Shown here one piece after another: positions 54,685 through 63,943 of a DNA stretch of 64,000 nt. The stretch's first letter is position 1. The number at the start of each line of letters is the position of its first letter. Location: positions 1,934,501-1,998,500 of the forward strand of contig OU015655.1 in assembly GCA_907165275.2 (NCBI GenBank), written 5' to 3'. The notes beneath the pieces were generated by a model. It was not told where the DNA came from and searched no databases. It saw only the letters and a program-made list of their open reading frames with translations. Position numbers and translations under genes: made by a program. This stretch comes from Zygaena filipendulae. Lineage: Eukaryota > Arthropoda > Insecta > Lepidoptera > Zygaenidae.

Positions 54685-55305
54685 AGGGTTCCGTACCCGA
54701 AGGGTAAAATGGGACCCTATTACTAAGACTTTGCTGTCCGTCCATACGTCTGTATACTTCTGTCACCAGGCTCTCTCATGAATTATATCATACTAGCTGT
54801 GACCTGCGGTTTCACCCGCGGTAATTTCGGAGTTTCCGCGGGAAAAAAAGTACCCTATGTCCTTCTCTGTACCCCTGACAACGTGCATGCCAAATTCCAT
54901 TTAAATCCGTACAGCTATTTTTGCGTAATTGAGTAACAAACATCCAAACATCCACACTTTCACATTTATAATATTAGTAGGATTAGCGGTATTTCAGTTG
55001 CCGCTACAACAACAAATACTAAAAAATAGAATAAAATAAATATTTAACAGGGCTCCCATACAACAAACATGATTTTTTTGCTCGTTTTTGCTCGATATTG
55101 ATAACGGTAAAAGGTAGACGCTTGAAATATTCATAGAATATTTGGTTATATTATATTTACTTTAAAAATAAATTAATTAATTAAAATAAAACGAATATTT
55201 AAGGGGGCTCCCATACAACAGATATGATTGTTTTGCCGTTTTTATTGATAATGGTATGAAACCCTTCGTGCCCGAGGCCGATTCGCACTTGGCCGGTTTT
55301 TATTA
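54685..55305 (+). repeat. Lepidopteran interspersed repeat, split by a Helitron
   Basis: Starts TCTAGGGTTCCGTACCCGAA, GGGTAAAATGGGACCCTATT, ACTTCTGTCACCAGGCTCTC; resumes after the Helitron with GCGGTATTTCAGTTGCCGCT and ends CGAGGCCGATTCGCACTTGG, CCGGTTTTT. The phrase GGGCTCCCATACAACA occurs twice inside (55050 and 55205), a partial internal duplication. This repeat is common in Lepidoptera; I do not know a name for it. Confidence 0.65.
54793..54982 (-). mobile_element. Helitron, complete (antisense)
   Basis: CTAGCTGTGACCTGCGGTTT ... CATTTATAATATTAGTAGGA|T, so on the minus strand A|TCCTACTAATATT ... CTAG|T. 190 bp; the palindrome is shortened to ATTTCGGAGTTTCCGCGGG. Confidence 0.9.
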
Positions 55306-55740
55306 TTTCAGTGAACCGATATGTACCTGCGTGTTTTTTTTTTTCTAAATATTTTGGTATAATTATCTACTGAACTAAATTACTATTATAATATAATACA
55401 TTGTACCAACAGACATACTTACATAGTGCAGATATTATGGTGTAGGTATACGAAATCCTTCCACTTCTACATTAATTGAACAATTTACATTCAAGTTGCG
55501 GTCAGTAGCGGTTCCTACGATATTATTTATAGCAAGTATTAATGCAACCAGCTTCGCTCTATTATTTATATTATAATATTCCCTTTCCTAGTTATTTTTT
55601 AATAATATAAATTAGTGATTTTATTTAGTATTTGTAATATTAATTATTCACTAGCTATTTCATCCACATTAACCTCGGAGTTTCCGAGTAATGTTGAAAA
55701 AACAAATAAATTAATTTCTTTGTTATTAATTTAATGTTGA
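55306..55740. other. Intronic stretch, no gene seen
   Basis: AT-rich; a Helitron-like scrap (ACTAGCTATTTCATCCACAT, TAACCTCGGAGTTTCCGAG) at about 55651-55690. Confidence 0.35.
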
Positions 55741-55744
55741 AAAA

Positions 55745-55882
55745 AAAGATTTTGAAAATTATTTTACCAGTATTATGCAACAGTGTTCCGCTGTGTTCCT
55801 GAGTGTCCTAGGGTATTTCTTATCCCGGAATGTCCGAGGGATTTCCGAAATTACCGCGGATAAAACCGCGGAGAACTGCTAG
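55745..55882 (+). mobile_element. Helitron 3' half
   Basis: GATTTTGAAAATTATTTTAC, CCTGAGTGTCCTAGGGTA, CCCGGAATGTCCGAGGGATT, ACCGCGGATAAAACCGCGGA and CTAG at 55879-55882, joined directly to the next Helitron. Confidence 0.75.
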
Positions 55883-56093
55883 TCCTACTAATATTATAAA
55901 CGCGAAAGTTTGTAAGTATGTATGGATGGATGGATGTTTGTTACTCTTTCACGCAAAAACTACTGAATGGATTTAAATGAAACTTTACAATAATATAGCC
56001 TATACATCAGATTAACGCATAGGGTAATTTTTATTCCGGAATTCCCGCGGGAACTCTGAAATTAACGCTGGTGAAACCGCGCGGCACAACTAG
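55883..56093 (+). mobile_element. Helitron, complete, tandem to previous
   Basis: TCCTACTAATATTATAAACG, GGATGGATGGATGTTTG, GGAATTCCCGCGGGAACTCT, GGTGAAACCGCGCGGCACAA and CTAG|T at 56090-56093. Its TC immediately follows the CTAG of 55745-55882. Confidence 0.9.
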
Positions 56094-56955
56094 TAGATTA
56101 TTAAGTAGAAAAATGTGTTATATAAAGTGTTGTGTGTACCGGCCGTGCAAAGTGAGCAATACACAACAACCAGCACGACAATTTTATTAAAGGCACGCAA
56201 TTATAGACTTTCTTATTATAATACTGTGGAACTAGTTCTTGAATTTAACCGCCGCTGCATATATCAAATGAAAATGCAATGTAGGTTGTCTGTGTACGCG
56301 CGCACAAAGGGGATAACACGCAAAATATTGGATGAATTTAGATGAAATTTTTTATATAAAGGTATGTTCAGGGTCGATTTAAAGTAAGAGTATTTTTTTG
56401 GTAACGTAAAATAAACAGTCCGTCAGAAAATGTCGATTTTTGAAAACAACCACGGGCAAAAGTTAGTTACCAATAAAATAATAACCATTTATCATAATAA
56501 TAGTTTTCAGGGTGTTAATTACTTTGACAGAAACTCTCCAAATACAAGTATCCAAGTATGTACCTACTATGTATATATATATTTTTATTGCAACGCCATA
56601 GTAAATGAATAGGAACTATGTAGGTATGTGATAGTTTAAGGAACAAAAATAAGACTAGATTTATTCCTGCGATGCAACGAAATGATGCTGACATGGTATT
56701 GAGTTAAGCTGTCAGTTTAAAAGCGACCTTATTTGGTTTCAATAAGTATCTATATAGGTTGGCCAGAGTACGCTCCTTGACGACATGCGTAGGTGTTATC
56801 ACATCAGAACTTGCCACTTGCTTGCATGTATGTATGTAACTAGTCGAGAGTTTAGAATGACAGGCCTACCCTACTAGTATAGGGTATAAAATCCTACCCT
56901 AACGCAGAAGGTTTCTAAGTTAAAGTGCATCACGCAAGTCCAATATAGGGTATAT
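56094..56955. other. Intronic stretch, no gene supported
   Basis: Includes a Helitron-like start phrase (GATAACACGCAAAATATTGG, ATTTAGATGAAATTT) at 56310-56350. The 76-codon frame at 56115-56345 lacks a domain. Confidence 0.3.
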
Positions 56956-57192
56956 GGACATAGATAAGCAATAGTGTGTTAACCCACACTGGAGAATTTT
57001 TGCGTAAATCGTGTTTTAAAAGTATAGCGCCATTTTGTGTCTATACATTTTTTATGTTCAATATTTAGTTACATATTTAAGCAATGTAATAAGGTAAACA
57101 AATAATTAAAAAACGTTCCCTAACTCTCAATAAATCGTTCTGAATCAATAACTTGATTTTGTGGGTTAACATGTTATTGCTTATCTGCGTCC
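56956..57192. mobile_element. GGAC-family MITE, intact, TSD ATAT
   Basis: GGACATAGATAAGCAATAG ... ATTGCTTATCTGCGTCC; ATAT at 56952-56955 and 57193-57196. Confidence 0.9.
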
Positions 57193-57254
57193 ATATGTGA
57201 ATTATGCTTCTAAATTCGAAGTCAAATACATTATTATAGAATATCTATCTCCCC

Positions 57255-57310
57255 TTAGCTGGAGAGAAGAAGCAGCGCAACAAACTCCCCAGTAGTAAAG
57301 TAATTTAAAT
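57255..57310 (-). repeat. LINE 3' UTR scrap
   Basis: TTAGCTGGAGAGAAGAAGCA and GCGCAACAAACTCCCCAG match the LINE 3' UTR at 24565-24590. Confidence 0.6.
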
Positions 57311-57360
57311 TGAAGTTATATTTATATTTTTATTTAAATTGTAGTTATATTTATATTTAC

Positions 57361-57550
57361 CTAGCTGTCCCGCGCGGTTTCACCCGCGGTAATTTCGGAG
57401 TTCCCGCGGGAATTCCAGGATAAACTAAAGATTTAAACGTTCCTCATGAATCACTAATCTATCAGTGAAAATCACATGAAAATCAGTTCAGTAATTTTTG
57501 AGTTATCGCGAACAAACAGCGGAAGCGACTTCATTTTATAATATGTAAAG
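57361..57550 (-). mobile_element. Helitron (antisense)
   Basis: CTAGCTGTCCCGCGCGGTTT, CACCCGCGGTAATTTCGGAG, TTCCCGCGGGAATTCCAGGA, then ACGTTCCTCATGAATCAC and TTATCGCGAACAAACAG; outer end near ATTTTATAATATGTAAAG. Confidence 0.8.
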
Positions 57551-57914
57551 AAGACGAAATAGGTAACGAATTTACCAAAACGAAATTGTAACATATTATG
57601 TTTTTATGATATTTACTAATAAGTATATACCAGTGCAGCTTTCATTGCTTTTACACACGACATATTAGCATGTAATTTATTTGCTTCATAATTACGTGTA
57701 ATTACTGTAAAAATATTAGGTATTTATTTATGAGTGGATAATTAAACTAACTTGTTATGTTGTTATAACATTTTATAAAACATATTCATGCACCAATTCA
57801 TCCCAACAAAATCGGCGCAGTTCGACACGCACATCATGACAAACTAGTTTTCATGAAATTATTTTGAGGTACAGTGGGACGCAAAAGTAACCGATCGCTC
57901 AGAAAAACTCCCCT
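57551..57914. other. Intronic stretch, no gene seen
   Basis: AT-rich; nothing recognised. Confidence 0.35.
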
Positions 57915-58247
57915 AATAGGCATGTTGACTAATTTTTAATTTTTAGTCCGTCTTGTAGATTGTTAAAAAATATTGGACACGTATTTTTTTTCTTTTTTTA
58001 CCTAATCAAAAAATAACGGCGATATATTGAGTTGAAATTTCGAGTGACGTCACTATTCTGACAGTTTGTATGGCGGTTTTAGCGGTTAGTGTCGTCACGA
58101 CCCCCTCACCCTAAACTTTAATGCGCTTTATCTCTGTATATATTAATTTATTTGAAAAAGCAAAAAATACGTGTATATTGTTTTTTTATTTTCTAACTGA
58201 CGGACTAATTAGAATTTTGATTTTCAAAAGTAGTCCACATCCCTATT
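57915..58247. mobile_element. CRE-bearing MITE, complete copy
   Basis: AATAGGCATGTTGACTAATT and AGTAGTCCACATCCCTATT ends; TTTTAGTCCGTCTTGTAGAT and AACTGACGGACTAATTAG inside. One intact TGACGTCAC (about 58045); the second reads TGTCGTCAC. Confidence 0.85.
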
Positions 58248-58545
58248 GTATAGATTGATCGATCTCGTAAATTTTATGTATAAGTAGAGTCAAATTTAGT
58301 AGACTTGAAGAACTGGAAGGATTTTAAATTTGTAGTTTTTTTTATATGAGGTGCTACTCAAAACGTGTGTACAAAATCATTGATATTTGAAATCTAATGT
58401 CTGGATGTGCGTGTATACGCCTTAGAAGTAAGATTTATAAAAATAAAAAAAGCATTAAAAATCAACAAACTCCGTGAGGTTTGAACGCCGGTCACAAGCC
58501 TCATGTCATTATTTTGTTTGCTGAATTTTATATCACTTTACTCAT
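58248..58545. other. Intronic stretch, no gene seen
   Basis: AT-rich; nothing recognised. Confidence 0.35.
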
Positions 58546-58800
58546 GTTACTCATATTTTAAAGCTTTTATTCAACTTGCAATTTAAGTATGAATGTAACT
58601 ATGTTTGTACCGCGGTGGGATCTTGCAACTCAATTTTGAAGCAGATAATATTATTTATATATCTTCAACCGATTGAGCTGAAATTTTGTATACACGTTTA
58701 GCTTGGATGACAATGCATGGTTTATTCTTTTTAGCGCATTTGAATAAAAGCTTGTTTTACAAAAAAGTTCTAGAAAAAGTTTTTTCTATAGAGACTAACG
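58546..58800. repeat. Unclassified interspersed repeat (copy 2)
   Basis: Shares its core with 33652-33890 (TTCAACCGATTGAGCTGAAA, GGATGACAATGCATGGTTTA, TTGAATAAAAGCTTG) but has an extra GTTTGTACCGCGGTGGGATC segment on the left. Confidence 0.6.
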
Positions 58801-58829
58801 CGAGTAACGCGGCTATAAATTTTTCCACC

Positions 58830-59045
58830 ATGCTCAAAAAAGGTTCATTTCAACCTTTCTGAAGCGCATATAAAGTTCTTCGAAAAGCAAAAGATAGAGA
58901 AGAGTGGGCATCTATGGAGGAGGCCTTCAACCAAATTGGAGTTCTTGCTGAGCAACCTCATATTATGCAATAAGATAATATAATTTAAGATTAAGTTAAC
59001 TTTGTTTGCAGGAAATAAAAAGGCTTTTATTTATTTATTTATAAA
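58830..59045 (+). mobile_element. RTE-like LINE 3' end
   Basis: A coding end (see next entry) followed by a short AT-rich UTR and AATAAAAAGGCTTTTATTTA tail. Short 3' UTR and TTTATTTA repeat tail are usual for 5'-truncated LINE copies. Confidence 0.65.
58881..58973 (+). pseudogene. RT C-terminal end of RTE-like LINE
   Basis: Thirty codons plus stop: RKAKDREEWASMEEAFNQIG then VLAEQPHIMQ. The D-R-E-E-W-x-x-x-E-E-A-F pattern is the usual C-terminus of RTE-clade ORF2. Nothing upstream of it is preserved. Confidence 0.6.
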
Positions 59046-60500
59046 TTTCTTCGACGTTATGACAGAGAATTATGGTTATTAAACTAAATATAAGTAAGTC
59101 ATTATATGGTATACTGAACGGAAACTGCTAGCACGCTTCCGTCATGGTTATGTCATCCAAAGCATTCATTAACCCTTTAGTTGCGCCAAAAGAAGTTTTA
59201 CTTAAATAATCTTAAAAATACAATATTATTACAGCTTGCGTAGTTTGCCTATAGTATCATATATGAGACCTAAATGAAAAACATATGTGATAATAATGAT
59301 AAACGTTGAAGGCCCATTGTATTAACAATTAATTAACGTACTACCTATATTGACTAATGTTCTAAACATAAAACAAATCATAGGTATATGTAATGATCGA
59401 TAGGAATTACTGCGAAGTCGTAGTTATATTATGTTCAAACATACTACAAAAAACCAAGCAAGTAGGTACATAGGTAACTACATCCGATGTGAATGTGGGA
59501 GTGTGGGAACTTAGTTAAAGCAAAGTACAGCAAGTTTTAACGTTACTTAATATAAAAGCTATGAAATAAACCTATATTATTTATGAATTCTAATAATTTA
59601 GTTTTGTCGTCTGCGAAATGTGGCCTTGGCTATATTTACTCGTATACGAGTGTTGTATCTTGTAATTTCTTGATATACATTGTCGTATTTTTTTAAATTA
59701 ATAATTATGTCAAAAGTCAATGTTGTGTTATTTTTAGGTATTTCATACAAGAATCGAAAACAATCTTCCAATACGTCCCTCATAACATACATAGCTTACG
59801 CCTTGTATTGTATACTCAATACATTAATTGTAGTACATAATATTATTTGTACTAATGTCGAGTCAACATTCACATCCGGCTGATTTTATCTGTTATTACC
59901 AGCCCGAAGACACAGTGACACTTCAACCAAATGAACTGATTCAAGTACTTTCCTTAAAAGACGGACCGGCCGGCTTGTACGTACACGTGTTGTGCGTGTG
60001 TGCGTATCGTAACGTTGACAGCGAGCTGACAGTAACTGTCAAGTGTCAGCTGTCAGTGAATAATCTACTTACCTAGGAAATAGGAATTTCCAAGAAACTT
60101 TCGCGGGGTATGCGGAGGCGTGAAATTGGTGGGAGGCGGTGAGTGTCGCTTCTTTGTATAATCTCTATTCTTTGATATTACTATCATACTTTTTGTCCGT
60201 ATAATTACCGATATTATAATATTTTTTCGTGGCGGTGTCTTATATTGTCTTTGAAGACACGGTACGTTTAATTATGGCCGTTTTATTTTTACCTTCCGAT
60301 CTATTATTTCGTCTGATATCATTATGTTATTGTATGTAATGACTTAATTATTTTCTTTAATTTTTTGTATTATCTTTTGTATTTTTTTTTTAAATGTCAT
60401 AAAATGTCGGTGAGTACAGTAAAAGCTCATGGAAAGTTTTACGCAACTTTCAGGAAACGCTTATAAGGCGTTTCCACAAAATATGTCATCTTTATTATTA
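59046..60500. other. Long intronic stretch without recognisable repeats
   Basis: About 1.45 kb. GC-richer segment at 59930-60140 (GACGGACCGGCCGGCTTG, CGCGGGGTATGCGGAGGCG). Overlapping short frames at 59680-60076 have no domain. Candidate regulatory DNA. Confidence 0.35.
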
Positions 60501-60705
60501 TCTACTATACTAATATTATAAAGAGCAAAAGTTTGTGAGTTTGTGACGTTGTAGGGGGTAATCTCTGGATCTACTGAACCGATTTTGAAAATTCTTTCAC
60601 TTATAGGAAGCTACAGTGATCCTAAATGTCATAGGGTACTTTTTATTCCGGAATTCCCGCGGGAACTCCGAAATTACCGCGGGTGAAACCGCGGGGGTCA
60701 GCTAG
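60501..60705 (+). mobile_element. Helitron, complete, canonical
   Basis: A|TCTACTATACTAATATTAT ... GGGGTCAGCTAG|T, 205 bp, with GGAATTCCCGCGGGAACTCC and a perfect CCGCGGGTGAAACCGCGG hairpin before the end. Confidence 0.92.
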
Positions 60706-60879
60706 TATTATATAAAGCAGTTGTAACCTTCCGTATTGAATCACCAACGCCCAGCCGAAACTATTGAAGTTAGGAACATGAAGTTTTGCTCAAGACTTAG
60801 GAATTATTTTTGTTTGGAATTTAATCCCTAATTGCGTGTAATAAAAGAGAGAAGTTTTTATGGAAATACCGTAAAGTTA

Positions 60880-61033
60880 GAATATTGCAGGCTTCTTCTT
60901 AGAAAATAAACTCCTGAGGGTGGAGGAACTATAGAACCGAATCTAAAAAATATTTTACTGAATGTGGTTGTGTCCTTGAGTGTCATAGGATAGATTTTAG
61001 AGGATTGTAGAATTCAGGCTGGTGAACAGCTAG
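60880..61033 (+). mobile_element. Helitron, decayed
   Basis: GAACTATAGAACCGAATCT, TGTCCTTGAGTGTCATAGG and GGTGAACAGCTAG (CTAG 61030-61033, T). The palindrome and hairpin are gone. Confidence 0.6.
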
Positions 61034-61079
61034 TTTGTGAATAAAACATAGGCACAATCATAGCCGATCCATAGGCATG

Positions 61080-61150
61080 TAAGTTGCCGGATCCATGGCG
61101 CATTATAAGGTCCATGTTAAAGTTACCCGATCCATGGCGCATTGGGTACT
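61080..61150. repeat. Short tandem duplication
   Basis: GATCCATGGCGCATT occurs twice, 47 bases apart, in AAGTTGCCGGATCCATGG and AAGTTACCCGATCCATGG contexts. Confidence 0.6.
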
Positions 61151-61830
61151 TAGATGTATACGTAAGTCCTTTCCAAAGGAGGTCCCTCGTATATAGACCA
61201 CAACAGTCTCATCTTCCATTGTCTCGACGGTGAAGATAATGGCAGTTATATATTAAAATCCAATTGTTATTATTTTATTAAAATGTAATTATATTATTCG
61301 TATTGTATAGTTAAAGAGATGTTCAATTTGTTACAATGTCAGAAACTAGTTATAGATTGTAAATTGCGTTATTGCATGTGAAATGTACCTACGTACAACA
61401 CAATAGATAAAATGTAATTGATTGCATTATTGTTATTCACATGTTGAAAAACTAAATAAAATTCCGATTGTTACTTAGTTTTCCATGAACATTTTCATTA
61501 AGGTGTATCGTCATGGCTATAGTTTTCGTACGAATTACATTGATATTTTCATGGATAATAATTTTTTTTTTCAAGTTTATTTGTCTATACTTACTCTACT
61601 TCTTCTTCTTTTTTATTAAATGGCAAATTTTAAATAATTGTGCCAATGACAATGTGTGACTTGATAGACAAAGCAACGCGATTGAACTATATCCTGGCCT
61701 TTTACATTTGACACGTCAAGTTACTTTTCCCGAATTTCAAATATCACACTTGTGAAATTGCGGAAAATGACTAAGTTATAACTACTTAAAAATTATATGC
61801 GGATGAAACTTTACTGTCATTATAATATTA
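61151..61830. other. Intronic stretch, no gene seen
   Basis: AT-rich; CTTCTTCTTC run and GCCAATGACAATGTGTG at 61600-61660 echo 7009-7070 and may be a retroposon tail. Confidence 0.35.
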
Positions 61831-62119
61831 TTAGCTGTGCCCCGCGGTTTCACCCGCGTGAAACGTTTATAAATAACAACTTTTTTTCCCGATTTAATTA
61901 AAACAAAGTCTGCATGTTGCTTCAGGCTAAGTTTAATCTACCTGTGAAAACCGCATTACAATCCGTTCAGTAGATTCGGAGATTATCGTGAATAGACAGA
62001 CATACAGAAAAGATTTTTTTGTACTTGGTTACTCTTTTTATCGCCCCCTCTCAATTTTTGGTAAAAATATTCAATGTACTGAATCGTGGATTATACTCTT
62101 TTATTATAGTAAAGATAGA
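61831..62119 (-). mobile_element. Helitron (antisense), near complete
   Basis: TTAGCTGTGCCCCGCGGTTT (C of CTAG changed to T), ACCCGCGTGAAACGTTTATA, ATTATCGTGAATAGACAGAC and ACTCTTTTATTATAGTAAAG. Same subfamily as 15120 and 22137. Confidence 0.8.
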
Positions 62120-62528
62120 TATTTTGTTAAAAGTACCTATTGTGTGGTTGTGTTTCGCGCATGCGCTCGCCTGTTGTCCGGCTCGCAACGGGAACATTCC
62201 GGACGGACAGACGGCCGTTTTAATGTGTTTATGTATTCTAATTTTATTGTATTCTTTATTTGCGTTCCACTTTTGTTTGGTCCGCGTCCCAGCATTGTTC
62301 TGATGCCATCGTAAACGACGATTTAGTTGATAAATGAAATGTAGCATAAAATTGTTGGATAGAATTTTATGCAGTATGTAAATATTAAAGATAATTTTAT
62401 ACATAATTTTTGTTATATCCACCTAGCCGGGGTGATCTCACTTCGCTGAGTTTCTTTTTAGGTACCTACTACATATAGGTATTCCTTTTGTTTTCTACTA
62501 TTATCTATAACACTAATAATATAAATGA
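62120..62528. other. Intronic stretch, no gene supported
   Basis: GC-richer patch at 62150-62215. Overlapping frames on both strands (61988-62422) mostly run through Helitron sequence and are not genes. Confidence 0.3.
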
Positions 62529-62772
62529 CTTACCGCCGCACTCAGAGTCGACTTTAATGATTACTTAGTTAAGTATAGATTTTTAAAACAAAGCTGCCGC
62601 AATCAGACAAGTTTGATAAATTAATGTTCATTGGCATTTAACTAATTAAGTTTCATCTCATTAAATGCCAATTAACACTAATTTACTGAAGGTCTCTGAT
62701 TGCGGCAGTTTTGTTTTAAAATCTATACTTAACTAAGTAATCATTAAAGTCGACTCTGAGTGCGGCCGTAAG
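62529..62772. mobile_element. CCGCCG-family foldback, complete copy
   Basis: CTTACCGCCGCACTCAGAGT at the left, ACTCTGAGTGCGGCCGTAAG at the right; arms of about 100 bases through AAACAAAGCTGCCGCAATCA and TGATTGCGGCAGTTTTGTTT; centre AACTAATTAAGTTTCATC. Confidence 0.85.
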
Positions 62773-63219
62773 TAACTCTGTATGTTACCTTTTCATCCGT
62801 TAACTAATCAACCGGTTATCATGAAATTTTGCATACCTACATGTTTTCATGTCTAAAAAAGACGTTTACGTAATCGTTGCTCTAGAGTAAGTCACCTCTC
62901 AAGATGACTAGTCGTCTCACTCATGCCGCTGGAAAAAATAGACAGTGTCGTGAAAGAATATCGTGTACTTATAATAATAATAAAATTGTTTATTGCCATC
63001 AGAATTGTTTTGAATTTTTATGTACGAGTAGCTTTTATTAATGTTTCTAGTATTTAGGTACAAGAATAAGATTTGTGTTTATTTACTTGTAAACGGTGAT
63101 ATTATTGCTATATGAGTCATGATTCGTACATATTCAAAGTAATTTTGTACGTATTTAAATTTGCACATTTTATCAGACAAACTGAATACATCGTAATCAT
63201 AGAGAAGGTCATTAAATTA
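62773..63219. other. Intronic stretch, nothing recognised
   Basis: A Helitron-like scrap (AATCAACCGGTTATCATGAA, ATTTTGCATACC) at 62805-62835; otherwise AT-rich. Confidence 0.35.
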
Positions 63220-63430
63220 GGGAAAGGGGTGGGGACCGGGCGCTGGCGGACGGAGCGACGCGGGCGCTCGCCGGATCGCGGATCGAACCTGTTTTTATTG
63301 CGAATAAATATTAAATATAATGAATACTGGAAACGGGCTCGATTGTGAGTGTATAGTTGTAATTAACGACGATTATAGCGGCACCGGCAATCAACAACAA
63401 TGTCGGCGACATGCGACGCGCCGGGGACCG
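63220..63430. promoter_or_regulatory. GC-rich patch
   Basis: GGGTGGGGACCGGGCGCTGG and GGACGGAGCGACGCGGGCGC, then after an AT gap GCACCGGCAATCAACAACAA and GACATGCGACGCGCCGGGGA. Stands out from its surround and from the repeats. Enhancer, alternative promoter or unrecognised repeat; undecided. Confidence 0.3.
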
Positions 63431-63609
63431 GAATGCACCCACCGAGCAAACTATCGGTGATCGCTTCTCGATTCTGTATTCTTTTATTATTATTTATACA
63501 ACGTGTTAATGAATTAACTGAAAACTAGAAAGTAGTTTGCTCAGAATCAACTATCGAATCGATCGCACTTTTTCATTTTTACTAGCCCATGTCTAAATTA
63601 TTTATAGTA

Positions 63610-63943
63610 CAATAGGCTAGTTTCCTAAATTTTTCTTTTTAGTCCGTTTTGTAGATTATTAAAAAATATTGTACACGTATTTTTTTTTTATGTAACCAAA
63701 AAATAACGGAGATATATCAAGTCGAAATTTCACATGACGTCACGCCTCGCTACAGTTTGTTCCCACGTTATAGCGAGCTGTGACGACACAAGTCCCCCAC
63801 CCTAAACTTTAATGCGCTTTATCTATGCATATTTCCATTATTTTAAAAAAAGCAAAAAATACGTGTCTTTTATTTTTTTTATTATCTAACTGACGGACTA
63901 AATAGAATTTTGATTTTTTTACCCAGGAAACTAGCCTATTTGG
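63610..63943. mobile_element. CRE-bearing MITE, complete copy
   Basis: CAATAGGCTAGTTTCCTAAA and AGGAAACTAGCCTATTTG ends, with TTTAGTCCGTTTTGTAGATT and AACTGACGGACTAAATAG inside. One intact TGACGTCAC (about 63734); the second is TGACGACAC. The terminal 20 bases differ from the other copies, suggesting a subfamily. Confidence 0.85.

Noticed and set aside
61988..62422. Overlapping ORFs on both strands as genes
   Set aside because: Largely translated Helitron sequence with no domains.
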